NCBI RefSeq assembly: GCF_022539665.2
Contig: NC_081340.1
Location: 1,116,001 to 1,180,000, forward strand
DNA length: 64,000 nucleotides
Origin: Daphnia carinata
Taxonomy: Eukaryota > Arthropoda > Branchiopoda > Diplostraca > Daphniidae
Reading direction: 5' to 3'
In this document: piece after piece, positions 30,057 through 41,191 of the stretch
Position numbering within the stretch: position 1 is the first letter of the stretch
Layout of the letters: every line of letters begins with the position of its first letter
Program-made: the position numbers and the translations under genes
Notes under the pieces: model-generated
What the model was told of the DNA's origin: nothing
Database searches by the model: none
What the model saw: the letters and a program-made list of their open reading frames with translations, nothing else

Positions 30057-33000
30057 TTATTTGTCTTTGGACTGTGACAATACCGCCCCAATGCCGTATC
30101 CACAAGCGTCCGTCATGATAATCATCGGTGCTTCATAATCTGGGTGAGCCAATATCGGGGCCGCAGTTAACATTTGTTTCAGATTTATGAAACTTGTTCG
30201 CTGAGCTTCCTCCCAAATAAAAGATGTGCCTTTCTTGGTTAATCTTGTCAGTGGTTGGGCTAATTTGGCGAAATTTTTTATATGCCGTCTGTAGTACGAA
30301 CAAAGCCCGACAAAGCTTTGAACTCGTCTGATTTTTTCTGCTAATGTTTTTCCCTCGTTGCATTCTGCGAAGTCTGCTACTGCTGCAATTTTTTCCGGAT
30401 CTGGTGATATGCCTTGTTTAGAAACCACGTGTCCTAGGACTTTCAACGTCGTCATTGCGAATTGGCATTTGTTTCCTTTTAGTTTAAGCCCTGCTTTGGC
30501 TAAGCACGATAATACCAGATGTAAGCGATGCACGTGAGTTTGAAAATCAGGTGCGTACACCACTACGTCATCTAGGTACACTAGGCATGAATTCCAACGC
30601 AGTCCTCCCAAAATGACGTCCATTGCCCGTTGAAAGGCACTGGGCCCATTCGTTAGTCCGAATGGCAGGACTTTGAATTGATATAATCCGTCTGCTGTGA
30701 TAAACGCCGTCTTTTCTCTGTCTTCTTTTCGCAGTGGAAGTTGATGATATCCTGATTGTAAATCCATTATGGAAAAATATTCCGCGCCTTCTAGTTTGCT
30801 CAGAATATCGTTGATACGGGGTAGAGGGTATACGTCTCTAACTGTGACCTCGTTTAATCCCCGGTAGTCTACACAGAACCGCCATGATCCATCCTTTTTC
30901 TTTATCAGTACGACTGGCGCTCCCCAAGGGCTCTCTGATCTCTCTATGATGCCAGCTTTTATCATGTCTTCTGATAATCCTTGTATGATTTTCCGCGCTT
31001 TCCATGCGCTTGCATTTGGTCGCTGATATATTGGTAACGCTCCCTCTTTGATATTGATTTGATGTTCTGCTGTCGTACAAAATCCCATATCTTTGTCATT
31101 CTTTGCGAAGCATGATAGGTGTCCTTCTAGTAGTGCTAGTAGCGATTTTCGATTTTCGTTTGTTAGTTCACTATTTATTTGTTGTTCCAAATTATCTACT
31201 AGGTTCTTCTCCTCCAACGTCAGCTTGTCCTTGTTTTCTCCGTCCTCTTGTTGTGGAAGCTCCTCCCACTCACACTTGATTATCTTATTGGTATATGGCT
31301 GTACCGTCCCCAAAGTTGACCCTTCCTTTAGCCACACTGGTACGGCCGATAAATTGGCCACCAGTATGCACTTCGAATCTGCCGCCAGAATAGCATGACC
31401 TGTTGCCAGCTTTTTAGACACCCATAACTCTGTCGAAGGGGAAAACAACCCAGTTGAAGAGCTATTCTCGTCGCGATTTGTGTTCACTGTTATCACCGAA
31501 AATGCCGGAATCATGTAACTAGTTGTGTTACTAATTTTACTGCCAGCCTGAAGACTTTCCTCTTGATCGTGATCATCCTTAAACGGTAGCTCTCCCAATA
31601 TCACTTGCGTTGTGTCACCGGTGTAATCAATTCGAAGTTTTCCGAATTGTTTTAAAAAATCATTCCCCAGCAACAAGTCAATTCCGTCCATTTCCATGAT
31701 TACTGCCCTTCCTTGGGCTGTTGTATTATTATGGGTTATGGTTACCCGGGCTGCTCCTAACGGCGTTACTTTGGAACCATTTGCTAATACAATGTCCGGG
31801 CCGCCCCAATCCTCCATCACATAATGTGTGCGTCCCAACAATTTTGGCGATATGACGCTGACTGCTGCGCCCGTGTCCACCACTGCCGTTGCTGTGATGT
31901 CTCCACATTTCACCGTCTTTTTGATAAAACGGGATATGTCCGACAACAGTATTGGTACATTCTTCCCCAACTTTTGTTTTATAATCTCACTTGTCTCTTC
32001 ACCACTTTGATCTTCCTGTGTTGACAATGGCTGTGTTGACTGTGCCGTTCCATGGTCCGTTTTGTTAGGAATGTTAATCTTGTTCACATAAAATTGTTGC
32101 TCCAGGTTCGGTAATTCTTCTGCATTCGAGTGTAACGCCACACTGTTCACCGTTCCTGCTTGCTTGTGTCCTTCCGGCTGATGAAACTGCCTTTGCCTGG
32201 CGTGTTGTTGTTCGCCCTGTTGTCTCATCCGATTCTGTCTTGGGCCTCTGTATAATGCTGACGCTGGGTTCTGGAAGCATCTGTAGTCAAGGTGGCCTAT
32301 TTTTGAACAAAATCCGCATACGTATCTTCCCTCGGTCGTCCTTCTATTTCTATCGAATCCATTACTACTGATTTTGCTTTGACCCATTTTAGCCATTTGG
32401 AATGCCGGTCCTGTAGATAAGTGTAACTGTTTCACCGTTTCGTTTAATTGTTTCAGCGCACTCGTAATTTCTGCTGTTAATGTCGGTTGAGTCACATTCT
32501 TGTTCAGTTTCATATTTTCCGGCTCCTCTGATAGCGCTCTTAAAGATTGGGCCCAAACTTTCTGGTTCGCCAGAACCATGGCCTCCGTGTGTAACTTGGC
32601 CAGATCTAGAAAGTCAGCCGTAGATGTCGGCTTATGTGGGTAAATTTTTTGCAATAACGATGGTTTTAGACCGCGGTATAGATGTTCTAGTTGATGCTCT
32701 TGTGACATTGTCGGGTTCACCAACCTGCACATATTAATTACGTCGTAGAAATACGACACTATGTCTTCCTCTACGCCTTGTACTCGTTGACGAAGCTTGC
32801 TCTCTTGCACTAGTGTGAAATTAGCCTGCCGAAAGGCCGCTACGAATTGCGATTTTAACCCTGTCGCTGCTGGCAGATTGGGTCGTGTTGGGTCTTCCGG
32901 GTTCGGGCGGAGCGGAAGATCCTCCCAGTGATCAGGGTGAGGATGCACCAAAAACCATTTTCTGGCTGCCCCTTCCAAATACATCGCGAAATTCCGCGCT

Positions 33001-33620
33001 TGGTCTGCATCTGACCAACGGTTGTACGCTGCCACTATCTCAAAGCGTTCTAACCAATCCATAGGATCTTCCTCCGGGTTTGCTGAAAAAATCGGCGGTG
33101 CTATGAATTTTTGTACACTTGCCGCCATGTTGCTGGGCCGTGTGTAAAAATTGAGCCGAAATTGCTCTGGTGTCGAGTTTCGTGGTTCACTGATTACTGC
33201 GCGTTCTACTCCACGAACGTCTTCTCTTGACACTGTCGCACTGTCACGTGTGAGGGGTGTTACATTAACAATGACACTACTATCAGGCACTTCCACTTTT
33301 TCTATCAGTTCAGATTGATCAAATAGTTCCGGATGTAACCGTCTACTTGGCGCCCGGCCGCACGTAGGATATCTCCCTGACTGTTTACTCATCAGTCGAC
33401 GCGAACACTGGAGAATCCCAATAGTTTCGAATCTCAAACAATTCTCCAAAAAATTACGGGACCCTCCCCAACGAAAACTTCCGCTTTGCTGGCCACCTCT
33501 TGTACCAGTTTGCGGCAAACGCACGAAATCAAATGCGATATACTGAAAATCCGCACACAACAAAAATAAAGGAACCTTCCCAACAAAAAAAACTTCCGCC
33601 TTGCTGGCCACCTCTTGCAC
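30057..33620 (-). pseudogene. Gypsy gag-protease-RT part (left arm)
   Basis: Gag with PMDWLERFEIVAAYNRW, CCHC knuckle CGFCSKIGHLDYRC, protease VVDTGAAVSVIS, and RT with DLQSGYHQLPL and VYLDDVVVYA. The frame ends at TAA 30057-30059 in the linker to RNase H (AAA in the right copy), so no full pol is made. The likely gag start is the MAASVQKF Met about 164 codons into the frame; the upstream part lies in the leader. Confidence 0.85.
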
Positions 33621-33725
33621 CAGTTTGCGGTAAACGAACGAAATTAAATGCGATAAATGGATTTACGGAAAATTCGGTTGACCGACACGGAATCAAATTT
33701 ACGAAGTTCTTTAGGGGCTCGACCT

Positions 33726-33737
33726 GCGTCTCCACCA
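33726..33737 (-). promoter_or_regulatory. Gypsy primer-binding site (left arm), tRNA-Ala-like
   Basis: Two bases inside the 5' LTR the minus strand reads TGGTGGAGACGC. This is complementary to the arthropod tRNA-Ala 3' end as I remember it (GCGTCTCCACCA). The match stops after about 12 nt. Identical at 50258-50269. Confidence 0.6.
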
Positions 33738-33739
33738 AT

Positions 33740-34149
33740 TGTGACGGCTACTGCCGCACTCCACTAAAAAAGGACTGACTCACAGCGCTTTTGGACCTGG
33801 TGTATTAATTTCTGCCACACTTAACACTCCACATCCAACTGTCTACTGAGAGCCCCGTCTCACTCGTAGGCCCTCCTATTTAAAGCAAAAGGGTCGTTAC
33901 CCGCTAGGGTGACGCGGGAAGTAAAGGAGATGGTCACGTAGATAACCTCTACGTGACCGTTCGAATAGAAAGCGCATAGAAGGGGTAAGCTCTTCCAATA
34001 AGATGGTCAAGCAGATAATTCTACTTGACCTTACGGAAGTGAAAGCGGAGAAAAAGGGTTGGGGCTGATGTACGAGACGTTCCCAGCACGTGGATGTCCT
34101 CGGACTCCACGTGTCCCTCGTTAACACGTGGATGTCCTCCGAATCCACG
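33740..34149 (-). repeat. Gypsy 5' LTR (left arm), outer end eroded
   Basis: Same LTR as 25700-26115, but the outermost TGTCA is missing and is replaced by repeats of AATCCACG running into NUDCD1-like sequence at about 34163. Substitutions that distinguish it from the 3' LTR (GCGGG for ACGGG at about 33914, one A fewer at about 33837, GGGGC for GCGGC at about 34062) recur between the LTRs of the right arm. Confidence 0.9.
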
Positions 34150-34162
34150 AATCCACGAATCC

Positions 34163-35844
34163 ATTGTTATTTTTAAGGCCAAACTCTCTAGTGAAGCTCT
34201 GGGCAAAGGTGAACCGTTTAAGATTACCAATTCAATGCTTAATACTATAGAAAGTAATCAGTCAGAGACCCTTTCTGTTCTGGCCCTTAAAGTTGAAGCT
34301 CTTGGTATGTTTATTACTGTATATGATTACAATGTTTCATAATGAAATTATGTAACTGCAGGTAAAGTTGAAAGCCAACTTGCCCTATCAGTCTTTGGTT
34401 GCAGCGAGAAGGAGACCCCATTGATCAATTGTTTGGAATGGGTGCAATATGAACATGTAGACGGACATTGGTCTTTCAAGCAACTCAAACGTTTAGCGAT
34501 ACCTCACGGCTTGGATTACGCTTCTGTTTTAAGCCCTGGTAAAGCGCTATACCTTATTGCCCGAGAACCTCTTGGCATTATATTCGATTCGAACAAGGAT
34601 GTTGCTGCGCCTTTAGCAAATAGCGAAACGATACAAGGTATGTGGAAATGTTCACTTGTCATTCAACTGGAATTTATTCAAATGCTATCCTAGATGAAGC
34701 CGAAACTAAGATTGCCTACACTTGGATGGAAAGCCCAGAGGAAGTGACTGTATGGATAACATTTAACAAACAGACGTCGAAGCACGATTTAGTCGTCAAA
34801 ATTGAAAGTCAGGCATTGAAAGTTGTGTATAAAAATCAAACGTATTTGATTGGCGAGTTGGCTCATCCCATTTCGGTCGAGTCCAGTACGTGGACACTGT
34901 CGGATGCGAAACTGGAGATTATCTTGTCAAAAATTGACAAGTCACTGAGTTGGAATCATCTTATTCAAAGTGATCTTCGTGGTCGAAAAGTCTTGGACCC
35001 CGAAACAGCTGCCGATTATGAAAGCGTAATTAATATGGACATGAAAGAAACGGTATTGTATTGCCTATTAAATTGGTTATCTGTTTCGCCACGTCACCAA
35101 TCCCTGATTTTCTGTTTAGCAAGCAGAGGGCGGTGGTCGACCTCCCGTCTTCAGCAGTGAGCAACTAGAAGAATGTGATGATATGCCCATGGATGAGTCG
35201 TGTATTTTTCGCTTTGACGGAGAAACGAACGAATTCACGCACAAAGTATGCGGGAAGCTACGATGCGCGAATTCATTTGAAAGGAAAATGGCTTTTACGC
35301 TGCATAATTTTTTCTTTTACAGGCAATACTGAGTGGACAGCTTCTGTTTTTTACTCAGTCGGCTCCTGGATTGGCACCAGCCTTCTGCTTACGTCACGAC
35401 GTCGATGGTCTTATTTGGCAGCCTATGGGCGACGAACTAGAACTATCCTGGCGATGCTTGCACACGGCTTCACTGCAGGCCTTGGGCTACATCCAGGTTT
35501 CTAAGGAACAACGGAAATTTACTGTAGCACCGCCTAGTAAAAAAAAAACCTTAGCGAAAATTTCTGTTCGGGCCCTCTAACATGTTTCAAATTTTGTTGA
35601 TATGACGTACGCAGCTTTACGCGATGCCTTCAGTCATGTTTACATATACCGCCAATCGACTTGCACTTCGGCTGGAGTGGAAATGGTGCATCGACCTACA
35701 GGCCGACGGGTAGGTAACATTGCCCGTCAACAAGTTCTCAATATTGATAGTTCAGAAGAGTGTCTCGATGCTCTGGCGACAAACAGTTTTTTGCTTCTTC
35801 TGACATCTTCCTCTCTTTTTGCTATTCGTGTAAATAGCGATTGA
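34163..35844 (+). pseudogene. NUDCD1-like gene, inner left 3' fragment
   Basis: The longest NUDCD1-like piece on this arm. Exons I can join: 34163-34314 (from mid-exon, IVIFKAKLSSEALG), 34362-34637, 34694-35052 (CS domain: YTWMESPEEVTVW, STWTLSD, LEIILSKID), 35120-35245 (acidic FSSEQLEECDDMPMDE), 35323-about 35536, and a last coding block to the stop at 35842-35844 (AFSHVYIYRQ ... LFAIRVNSD). CS domains bind Hsp90-type partners. The 5' exons are absent: the first exon is cut at the Gypsy LTR junction. The link between the last two blocks is unclear, because a TAA lies in frame near 35578 and no AG is well placed. The exon that the Gypsy element interrupts on the other side is uninterrupted here (CGATACCTCACGG at 34497). 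Confidence 0.72.
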
Positions 35845-35877
35845 AACCTCTAATCTATCAGTTGCTTCCTGGAATTG

Positions 35878-35883
35878 AATAAA
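35878..35883 (+). terminator. Polyadenylation signal AATAAA for the NUDCD1-like fragment
   Basis: AATAAA 34 bases after the stop codon at 35844, followed by AT-rich sequence. Mirrored at 48074-48079. Confidence 0.6.
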
Positions 35884-35989
35884 TACATTTTCTGATCCAA
35901 ATGCAATTTTTTTTATTGATTTCGTAGTTCAAGGATTGTACAATATAAAGCAAGTCTCTATTGAGAAAAAATTTCCGTTGAATTTCCCG

Positions 35990-36820
35990 ATAGGGAGTCT
36001 TTCTAGATGACATATAGTAAACATCGGATATTTTTTTATATTTCTCTTAATAGATGGCGTTGCTGGTAATAGAAATTCGAACACAGTATGGCAATATGGC
36101 AATCTGTTTTACCCCCGCTTTACTGCTATCACCATCTACCGGTCAGATTTCTAGTGAATTCTCTACATACACCCACTGAATATTTTTGCTGCATCGCGCT
36201 AGCGCTGTAGCGTACTGGCGCGCTAGCATTGCATCAACGGTGTATTTCAAAAACGATTAACTTAATGAAAAAAATAGCAATATTCCCTGAATCAGAATTC
36301 AGTTTTGAGTATATCCTGTGATACTCAACCGATTCCGATGAGTGTCAAGCTTTTGTAGAAAAAAAATGTTAAGCCCGACTAAAATAATAAGCCCGATTTT
36401 TCTTAGGCCTTGGGCTCGGCTTAATTCGTCGGGTTAAACTTTTTTCCTGCAAAAAATGATTCCGGGAAAAAACCGCTGTTTCTTTCTATTAAGTTAATCT
36501 TTTTGAAAATACACCGAATATTTGACGCAATGCTAGCGCGCTATCACGCTACAGCACTAGCGCTATGTAGTAGAAATTCGTTAGTGGATGTAGAGAATTA
36601 ACTAAAAACCTGACCGCTAGATGAAGAACACCGGATATTTTTATCTAGCTACAACGGATTGCCATGTTTTACTACGCCATCTACCGGTCAACTTTCTAGT
36701 TAGTTCTCTACACAACCCATGCTCACTAAATAGGAAAAATGTTAGGTGATTTCACACACATCGTTGCTTTCCTACACCGTGAGCATATAAAGAAGTTTTA
36801 CCGTATTCCGTATTTTATTT
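35990..36820 (-). repeat. Foldback repeat copy 2 (left arm)
   Basis: Reverse complement of 20964-21712 (core 36120-36820), with GTCAGATTTCTAGTGAATTC edges, two GCTAGCGC cores (36195-36225 and 36530-36560) and AGTCGGGCTTA-type arms (36370-36430). It extends left to about 35990 with an extra copy of an edge module (AGATGGCG at 36053). It directly abuts the second BEL element's LTR. Confidence 0.8.
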
Positions 36821-37851
36821 TGTTAAGTATTATACAGAGTACTAGTAGCTTTGGGCCCGTCCAGGGCCGGGGGATAGGTGGCGCTAGCGTATTTTAACGC
36901 TATTTTTAAGAAAATCGATTCATGCCATTTTTTCGCCCGTCTACTTTCTTTCGCAATCAAGAGTTCCCCTGTCTTGCCCGCCGACCCACTCATTGTTTCT
37001 GCCCGTCAAGATGCCAGTTGAAGTTGCCCGTCGACCCCCTCTCTGCCCGTCAAACCATTTTCTGCCCGTCAACCCACATTCCTCTTGTCCAGTCGCTGCC
37101 CGTCAAAACGCCCGCCATAATTGCCCGTCCACCCAAATTTTGCCTCTGTCCGTCTTCCCTCGCAAAGTTCCTGCCCTTCAACCCACTTAGCTCGCCAAGA
37201 AACCGGCTGTTGCTTCCCGTCGGCATCCTCTTTGATCGTCGGCCCACTCTCTGCCCGTCGACCCACTCTCTGCCCGTCGGCCCACTCTCTGCCCGTCGGC
37301 CTATTCTCTGCCCGCCGACCCAATCACTGTTTTTAACCGTCCATCGCCTCATTTTCTTTGCCCGCCAAGAAATCAGCTGAAGTTGCCCGTCAAACCGCTC
37401 TCTGCCCGTCAACCCACTTTGCCTGCCAAGAAACCCGTCATTGTTGCCCGTCTACCTCCTGTCTGTCCGCTGGCGCACTCTCTGCCCGTCGGCCCTCCAA
37501 ACAGCATCGACATTTTGTTCGCATTTGCTCGCCCCCCCGCCATTTGCTGCCCGTCATTAATGCCTGTTCCGAATCCTACAGCCCCAAATAGTTAGAAGAG
37601 GCTTTATCTAAAACGGTATTGTGCCATAGGCGAAAACGGAGGCAGGGGAACGTAGACGACGCAACGAGGAGGGAAGATCACCCTTTCGCAAAATTATTAG
37701 AGACAAGAATTTGCCTGTTACAGTCGCGTCACTCGTTTTCCCGTAAAATATTGTAACTTGTAAAATATCAGTATTGAGCTAACGTGCCCGTAATTAAAAT
37801 ACAGAGTGCGAAATTTACCTGCAATCTTAAAGTCAGTACGTATCGTTAACA
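36821..37851 (+). repeat. LTR of the second BEL element (left arm)
   Basis: About 1031 bp. The ends TGTTAA and TTAACA are inverted, and the 3' end is three bases from the primer site, as in the first BEL family. The outer boundary is tentative: the first about 19 bp also occur at 20965 next to a foldback repeat. The U3 part holds a GCCCGTC minisatellite. Confidence 0.75.
36936..37560 (+). repeat. GCCCGTC minisatellite inside the LTR
   Basis: About 20 degenerate phrases start with GCCCGTC. The commonest unit is the 19-mer GCCCGTCGACCCACTCTCT (clearest at 37253-37311), mixed with longer 25-50-nt variants such as GCCCGTCAAGATGCCAGTTG. Mirrored at 46398-47022. Long open frames across it are an artefact of the repeat. 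Confidence 0.88.
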
Positions 37852-37854
37852 TTT

Positions 37855-37875
37855 TGGTGCATCGACCGGGAATCG
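37855..37875 (+). promoter_or_regulatory. Primer-binding site of the second BEL element (tRNA-Gly-like)
   Basis: TGGTGCATCGACCGGGAATC plus one base, complementary to tRNA-Gly(GCC) (known 3' end ...GATTCCCGGCCGATGCACCA) with a single mismatch. It lies three bases from the LTR end. Mirrored at 46083-46103. Confidence 0.8.
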
Positions 37876-38254
37876 TGAATCCCAACGAACTGATCCGTAA
37901 ATTGTAGTCGTCTTATCGCTCTGTATCGTCCACATCGTTTACGCTACAGCACGAAAACTCATGCTGACGTTGTCTCCTATCAAGAGGATCTACAATCAAG
38001 CGTTACCTTTAGAACAAAACTTAATTAGACGATTTACGCCACATGTGCTCGCCCCTATAGCACATTGAATCGTCTACGCACGAAGTATTGTCCTAATAAC
38101 TTGATTGTCGAAACCGTAGCTTGTACCCGTCTCGTCGACAAGCTCATGCCTTTAAATAACGTCTAAAGTGCATACTCGCAAATCAGTCCCGCGTGGCAGA
38201 TCACGTAACACGTTGCGTAAACTGATCCCATACGTCATCCGTTGTCATTCAAGC

Positions 38255-41191
38255 ATGGCCAACGAAGCTTTCCCTCTCGATGTTATTCAAGAAGAAGAAC
38301 CGGAGGAAGATTTGGAAGAATGGCAAAGGACAAACGACCCCGCTCAGCTAAAACAGCACCGTACGCAGGCCAAGAGAATCCACACGATGGCACTCAATCA
38401 AGCTCTCCTTGCCGTCCGAATGCAGGAAGATGTTGGAACAATCGAGATTGAGCGAACAAGCCTGGTTCGTGCATACGACATCGTTGAAAGAATTCACCGT
38501 CGCTACGTGGAAGTCTGCAAGTTCGACGGCGAAGATCTAGACAGAGAAACCAGCTGGGGAATTGATATTTCCATCAAACACTCGAGGGCGTTAACCGACA
38601 TGGCCAACTACATCGACTCCCTTCAGGCCCGCGCAAGATCAGTTGCAGGTTCCAGCCGTAGTAGTGTTTCCAACCGTTCATCAACCTCATCGACACGACG
38701 TAAACTTCAGGAGGCCGAGCGGTTAGAAAAGGAAACGCAACTAAGGATTCAACAGGAAAAAGCCGAAGCCTTACAACAAGCCGAAGAGGAAGAACGTAGA
38801 AAGCAGTTCGAACTTGGCAAGATGCAGCTCGAAATCGCCAGAAAGGCAGAGGAAAAGCGGGTTGAAGCAGCACGTAAGGAACGACAACTGAAAATGGAGT
38901 TAGAGAAGCAACGTTACACTAGCTCCTTGTTACGTAAACAACTCGCAGACGAATTAGCGGAAACCGAAGAGACGGATGAAATCGAAACGTCCGGGTTTGA
39001 TAAAACAGATGTCTGGAAAACTTCTAACGTCCCATTTCATGCACCCGCTACGCCTGTTCCAGAATTCTGCATGCCGTACAGACCAGCAACGACAATGCAA
39101 CCATGCTCTCAACACGGGCCGGCTGCGTCCCAACAGCCGTTTACGTTTGACCAGCCATCTTCGTCGTTTCCTAACTTGAACGTCAACGCCTCAAGCTACG
39201 CACCCACAAACATATTCGATCGGGTAGCTCAGCAAATCAACTCCAGCGCACGTCCGCCGTCACATCCAACAATCGCGATGTCGGCGCCTCCCGTACACAA
39301 CCGATTTACGCAACAAACGTTTCCGTCCCAGAGACCAGTTCCTGATTCGCAACCAACGGTGTACTCCCCTGATGCCTGGATATTCACCGTGAATCGTCAT
39401 GACGCACCTCCGACATTTCGTTCATCATCGAGACCGCCGAAAGCTGAACCACCGAAGTTTGACGGCAACCCGATAAACTGGCCTATGTTTATCCAGTCAT
39501 TCAAGGTTCAGATCCATGACACATGTTTCAGCGATGCCGAACGTCAACATCATCTACGTGCATGCCTGACGACCGAAATTCAGAAGAACCTCGGTGAAGT
39601 TCTACTCAACCCTGGATTATACTCCTTTGCATTGAAAGAGCTGCATCGGAAGTTCGGAAATCCAAGAATCGTATCAACCGCCTGCTCTTCATTGCTTCTA
39701 AAGCTACCTTCGTTTAAAGATAGCGACTACGAATCTTTAAAGCAGTTTTCGTCCACACTCCGTTCAGTCGTCGCAACTTTGCAACTGGGTGGATATGGAT
39801 TGGAGCTACACAGTAGCACCACTTTGGCTCAATTGGTTGGAAAATTGCCGCCCAACCTACGCAGTAAATGGGCCGAAGTGAGCTATCGAATTCAAGATAG
39901 ATTGCCTACGATACTCGACCTGGACACGTGGCTCGATGACGTTACGATGGCGGAGTATTTCGTCCGTGTTGGCGTCGACCCCACATTCCAGCAAGGCAGT
40001 CATCCGAAGACTCGAGAAAACGTCCACAAATCGTCTAACAAAAAACCGAAGAAGTCGACCACGCCCCCTATGGTCTTCTCCACAACCGTAAACATCGCAT
40101 CCTGCCCATATTGTGACGATGCTCATCGCCTTTACCTCTGTGAGAAGTTTAAGGCGTTAAATCCCACGGAGCGATCGGAGGTAGTCAAAGAAAAAAGATG
40201 CTGTTACCGGTGTCTCGACGACCGCCATCTAAGTTCCGAGTGTAAAAGGGAAAAGGAATGTGGAATTGAAGATTGTAAACGTCTTCACCACCCTCTTCTC
40301 CACGGAGCACCGAGGATGTATCCGAAAACGCCACAATCGAGCCCGACGTCACACTCTTCTCGAAAGGGCCCATTTAACGGCGCGGTCTCCTACGGCTACG
40401 AAAACGAAACGACCCTGCTGCCTATCGTCCCTATGGTAATCGAAGCTAATGGTCGAACCTGGACCGGGTACGGATTGTTGGATCCCGGTAGCCAAATCTC
40501 AATGATAACCAACGCGCTTGCAAATGAATTGGGACTTCAAGGCGAGAAGGGAATTTCGATAATCGGAACGTACCACGGCCGCGACCCAACTGCACACACG
40601 ACAAAGGTGTCCTTCAGAATCTCGTCGTTGGACAAAAGCAGTTCTTTCGAAATCCCGAACTGTTACTCCGTTCCCGTCTTAAAAATCAAGAACGAAAACG
40701 TCGATCTAAAGAAGCTTGTCAAGGATTGGCCTCATCTAGCTGGATTGAAGGTTCCCGCCCAAAATTCCGTGGACGTGAACGTGTTGATCGGCTCGTGTGA
40801 TATGGCTCCGCAAGAAGTCCTTGAAATCAAAAGAGATCCGTTGAACGAGCGAGCTCCGCGAGGTCTCCGAACAGCCTTTGGATGGTGTATAGCCGGTCCG
40901 ATTTCTCCGGCCACCGTTGCACAACTTCAGTGCAACTCGCTCTCATTAGCGCCCCCACCCGATCAAGATCTTGTGAATGCGATCGATCGCTTTCTACTCA
41001 CCGAGACCTACGAAGCCCGAGCAGGTGTCAAGGTGCCGGTCAGCGACGATGAATTACGTGCAAACAAGATCCTAAACGAAACGACAAGATTCGTAGGCGA
41101 TCGTTACGAGTCGGGACTCCTCTGGAAAAACGAAGAGCCGAGACCTCCCCGACAACAACGAACCTCCCCGACAACAGCCAGTCTACACTAG
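38255..41191 (+). CDS. BEL/Pao Gag-protease polyprotein, second family (left arm, truncated)
   Basis: About 978 codons from the Met of MANEAFPLDV; an upstream in-frame Met at 38168 is less likely because of its leader-like sequence. Domain order: acidic N terminus, long charged coiled coil (about 38700-38960), FDGNPINWPMFIQSF gag region (39459), Cys/His knuckles CPYCDDAH and CCYRCLDDRH (40100-40240), retropepsin LLDPGSQ (about 40470), and the start of RT (FGWCIAGP, RYESGLLWK). The frame breaks at 41130-41170, where CCTCCCCGACAACA is locally duplicated and shifts into a stop at 41189-41191. The right arm lacks this duplication. Confidence 0.85.
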   Translation: MANEAFPLDVIQEEEPEEDLEEWQRTNDPAQLKQHRTQAKRIHTMALNQALLAVRMQEDVGTIEIERTSLVRAYDIVERIHRRYVEVCKFDGEDLDRETSWGIDISIKHSRALTDMANYIDSLQARARSVAGSSRSSVSNRSSTSSTRRKLQEAERLEKETQLRIQQEKAEALQQAEEEERRKQFELGKMQLEIARKAEEKRVEAARKERQLKMELEKQRYTSSLLRKQLADELAETEETDEIETSGFDKTDVWKTSNVPFHAPATPVPEFCMPYRPATTMQPCSQHGPAASQQPFTFDQPSSSFPNLNVNASSYAPTNIFDRVAQQINSSARPPSHPTIAMSAPPVHNRFTQQTFPSQRPVPDSQPTVYSPDAWIFTVNRHDAPPTFRSSSRPPKAEPPKFDGNPINWPMFIQSFKVQIHDTCFSDAERQHHLRACLTTEIQKNLGEVLLNPGLYSFALKELHRKFGNPRIVSTACSSLLLKLPSFKDSDYESLKQFSSTLRSVVATLQLGGYGLELHSSTTLAQLVGKLPPNLRSKWAEVSYRIQDRLPTILDLDTWLDDVTMAEYFVRVGVDPTFQQGSHPKTRENVHKSSNKKPKKSTTPPMVFSTTVNIASCPYCDDAHRLYLCEKFKALNPTERSEVVKEKRCCYRCLDDRHLSSECKREKECGIEDCKRLHHPLLHGAPRMYPKTPQSSPTSHSSRKGPFNGAVSYGYENETTLLPIVPMVIEANGRTWTGYGLLDPGSQISMITNALANELGLQGEKGISIIGTYHGRDPTAHTTKVSFRISSLDKSSSFEIPNCYSVPVLKIKNENVDLKKLVKDWPHLAGLKVPAQNSVDVNVLIGSCDMAPQEVLEIKRDPLNERAPRGLRTAFGWCIAGPISPATVAQLQCNSLSLAPPPDQDLVNAIDRFLLTETYEARAGVKVPVSDDELRANKILNETTRFVGDRYESGLLWKNEEPRPPRQQRTSPTTASLH

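Larger units (their letters stand above)
25700..34149 (-). mobile_element. Ty3/Gypsy element with env-like region, left arm copy
   Basis: Complete LTR element on the minus strand: 3' LTR 25700-26115, PPT 26116-26125, env-like 26242-28452, integrase and RNase H 28548-30047, gag-pr-RT 30057-33620, PBS 33726-33737, 5' LTR 33740-34149. It is the mirror of 49808-58296. It carries a premature stop at 30057-30059 and a one-base loss in an A-run near 28583 that the right copy lacks. Confidence 0.94.

Noticed and set aside
33500..33778. 92-codon plus-strand frame over the Gypsy leader and 5' LTR
   Set aside because: Antisense to the leader duplication and primer site; mirrored exactly in the right arm; non-coding context.
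34642..34692. Frame starting MEMFTCHSTGIYSN as the start of an independent protein
   Set aside because: It begins inside a 56-bp intron (GTATGT...TAG, 34638-34693) of the NUDCD1-like fragment; the coding exon starts at 34694.
37050..37412. Open frames of 84-152 codons on both strands across the GCCCGTC array (also 46547-47037)
   Set aside because: Low-complexity translations (repeats such as DGQRVGRRAES) created by a repeat unit without stops. The mirror copies show the same; no start context, domain or splice signal.
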